NCBI GenBank assembly: GCA_017484235.1 | Contig: JAFUTM010000400.1 | Coordinates: 1 to 6,578, forward strand | DNA length: 6,578 nucleotides | Origin: Selenomonadaceae bacterium | Lineage (GTDB): Bacteria > Bacillota > Negativicutes > Selenomonadales > Selenomonadaceae | Reading direction: 5' to 3' | Part shown: in pieces, positions 5,969 to 6,578 of the stretch | How positions within the stretch are numbered: position 1 is the first letter of the stretch | Layout of the letters: each line of letters begins with the position of its first letter | Notes under the pieces: generated by a model | Seen by the model: only the letters and a program-made list of their open reading frames with translations | Database searches by the model: none | What the model was told of the DNA's origin: nothing | Made by a program: the position numbers and the translations under genes

Positions 5969-6578
5969 TTAATTAAAAGGCTTAAAATGATGATAGGAAA
6001 TGCTGTAATCGGAATATGAACCGCTCACCTCAGCATATGTTTTACAAAAACGATAATATCCGATTCTACCGCCTTTTGCAATGTTATCGTCAATTTGTGG
6101 GTCAAATACATATTCCTTGCCATTAATTTTGATTACGGTCCAAAGATGAGGTGTCATTCCACCACTGGCTTTTGATGTTAATCCGCCAATGGTATAACAA
6201 TTCAATCCAATTGCACGAACAAGAGCAGCAAAGGCACAAGAATAATCATCACAAACTCCAACGTGTTCTTCCAACATAACATAAGCATTGTAAGGTCCTC
6301 TATTATTATTAAAATCATCAAGCGTGATACGATATGAAGAATTTGACAATACTCCATCAACAAATGTATAATTTCTGACTTTATTGCCATAAGAACAGGT
6401 ATTAATAAGATAATCATAGCAAGCTTTGACTTTTTCATATGTTGACATTGAATTATTGGTAATTTGTACGAGCGTCCTATGAACAGCATTATCACAAGGC
6501 GCGAAATTTGTAATGGTCGGCTTCAATGGCGCAGAATTCAATAAATACTTTGCATCTGCAGCAAATACTGAACTTGAA
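5969..6578 (-). CDS. Secreted transglutaminase-like cysteine protein (5' end outside the window)
   Basis: The frame is open to the right edge, so the true start lies beyond 6578. The first visible residues, SSSVFAADAKYLLNS, look like the end of a signal peptide with an AxA cleavage site, so the protein is probably exported. The transglutaminase-like (papain-fold) triad is visible, numbered from TTG 6541: Cys97 in GVCDDYSCAFAALVRAIG, His132 in PHLWTVIKING and Asp147 in EYVFDPQ. Bacterial members of this superfamily are usually proteases, amidases or protein-crosslinking enzymes. The substrate cannot be inferred here. TTG 6541 is not the real start because the signal-peptide-like residues precede it. 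The gene ends HHFKPFN-stop and overlaps by a few bases the frame of the broken TPR locus downstream. Confidence 0.88.
   Translation of the reverse strand, partial: SSSVFAADAKYLLNSAPLKPTITNFAPCDNAVHRTLVQITNNSMSTYEKVKACYDYLINTCSYGNKVRNYTFVDGVLSNSSYRITLDDFNNNRGPYNAYVMLEEHVGVCDDYSCAFAALVRAIGLNCYTIGGLTSKASGGMTPHLWTVIKINGKEYVFDPQIDDNIAKGGRIGYYRFCKTYAEVSGSYSDYSISYHHFKPFN

Larger units (their letters stand above)
4676..5972 (-). pseudogene. LPP20/FlgT-N-like domain plus eight TPRs, frameshifted and without a start
   Basis: Read from about 5948 down to 4676 with one correction, this locus encodes about 423 residues. An N-terminal domain (FESQDIAKQRALSKAIRQA to IIWKATVQVKVD) resembles LPP20/FlgT-N-type domains of exported proteins. 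A polar, probably helical linker follows, then eight 34-residue TPRs (for example AYINRGVTYATLKNYNQAIN). Two lesions are visible. The frame breaks in TPR 4, where GGC-AAA-TTT-TAA has one T too many in the run at 5138-5141. Dropping it gives GKFNRAITD and a TPR of exactly 34 residues. Upstream, the frame opens only at 5972 after a TAA, overlapping the end of the transglutaminase gene, with no ATG, GTG or TTG and no signal peptide. The remnant at 278-547 is a paralogue. A sequencing indel or +1 frameshifting could explain the first lesion but not the missing start. Confidence 0.75.

Overview
The window looks like a piece of a low-GC Firmicutes chromosome, most plausibly a diderm member of the Negativicutes (Selenomonadales type). 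This is an inference. The ireB-ruvX-DUF1292-mltG block is a Firmicutes arrangement. Next to it lie an RTX calcium-binding protein and exported transglutaminase and TPR proteins, which fit a cell with an outer membrane better than a typical monoderm.

Layout. Bases 1-277 hold no convincing gene: an unrecognised repeat-like segment (about 1-172), a short heptamer array (182-201) and a 32-bp interspersed repeat (206-237). Bases 278-547 (+) are the decayed remnant of an LPP20/FlgT-N-like plus TPR gene, readable in one frame through three stop codons. Bases 587-3815 (+) are a tight five-gene run: asd (aspartate-semialdehyde dehydrogenase), ireB, ruvX, a DUF1292 gene and mltG. Its last four genes overlap or share TAATG junctions. 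A second copy of the 32-bp repeat sits between asd and ireB and supplies the asd stop codon. A stem-loop at 3837-3878, suited to stopping transcription from both sides, separates this run from the opposite-strand genes.

From 3898 to the right edge all genes are on the minus strand. In transcription order they are a secreted transglutaminase-like cysteine protein (cut by the window edge), an LPP20-like/TPR gene that is broken (no usable start, and one extra base in TPR 4), and an RTX repeat protein with no visible start. The broken TPR gene is a paralogue of the remnant at 278-547, so two damaged relatives in opposite orientation bracket the core operon.

Function. The core run combines one step of the aspartate pathway (lysine, threonine, methionine and diaminopimelate supply) with a kinase-regulated protein (IreB), a Holliday-junction resolvase-fold protein (RuvX) and the MltG enzyme that ends glycan strands. 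Cell-wall precursor supply and wall synthesis are thus side by side. The right-hand genes look like surface or secreted accessory functions undergoing decay. I see no tRNA, rRNA, CRISPR array, transposase or phage gene, and no convincing wholly new system. The most distinctive signals are the paralogous TPR remnants, the frameshift at a TTT-TAA site, and the repeat that forms the end of asd.
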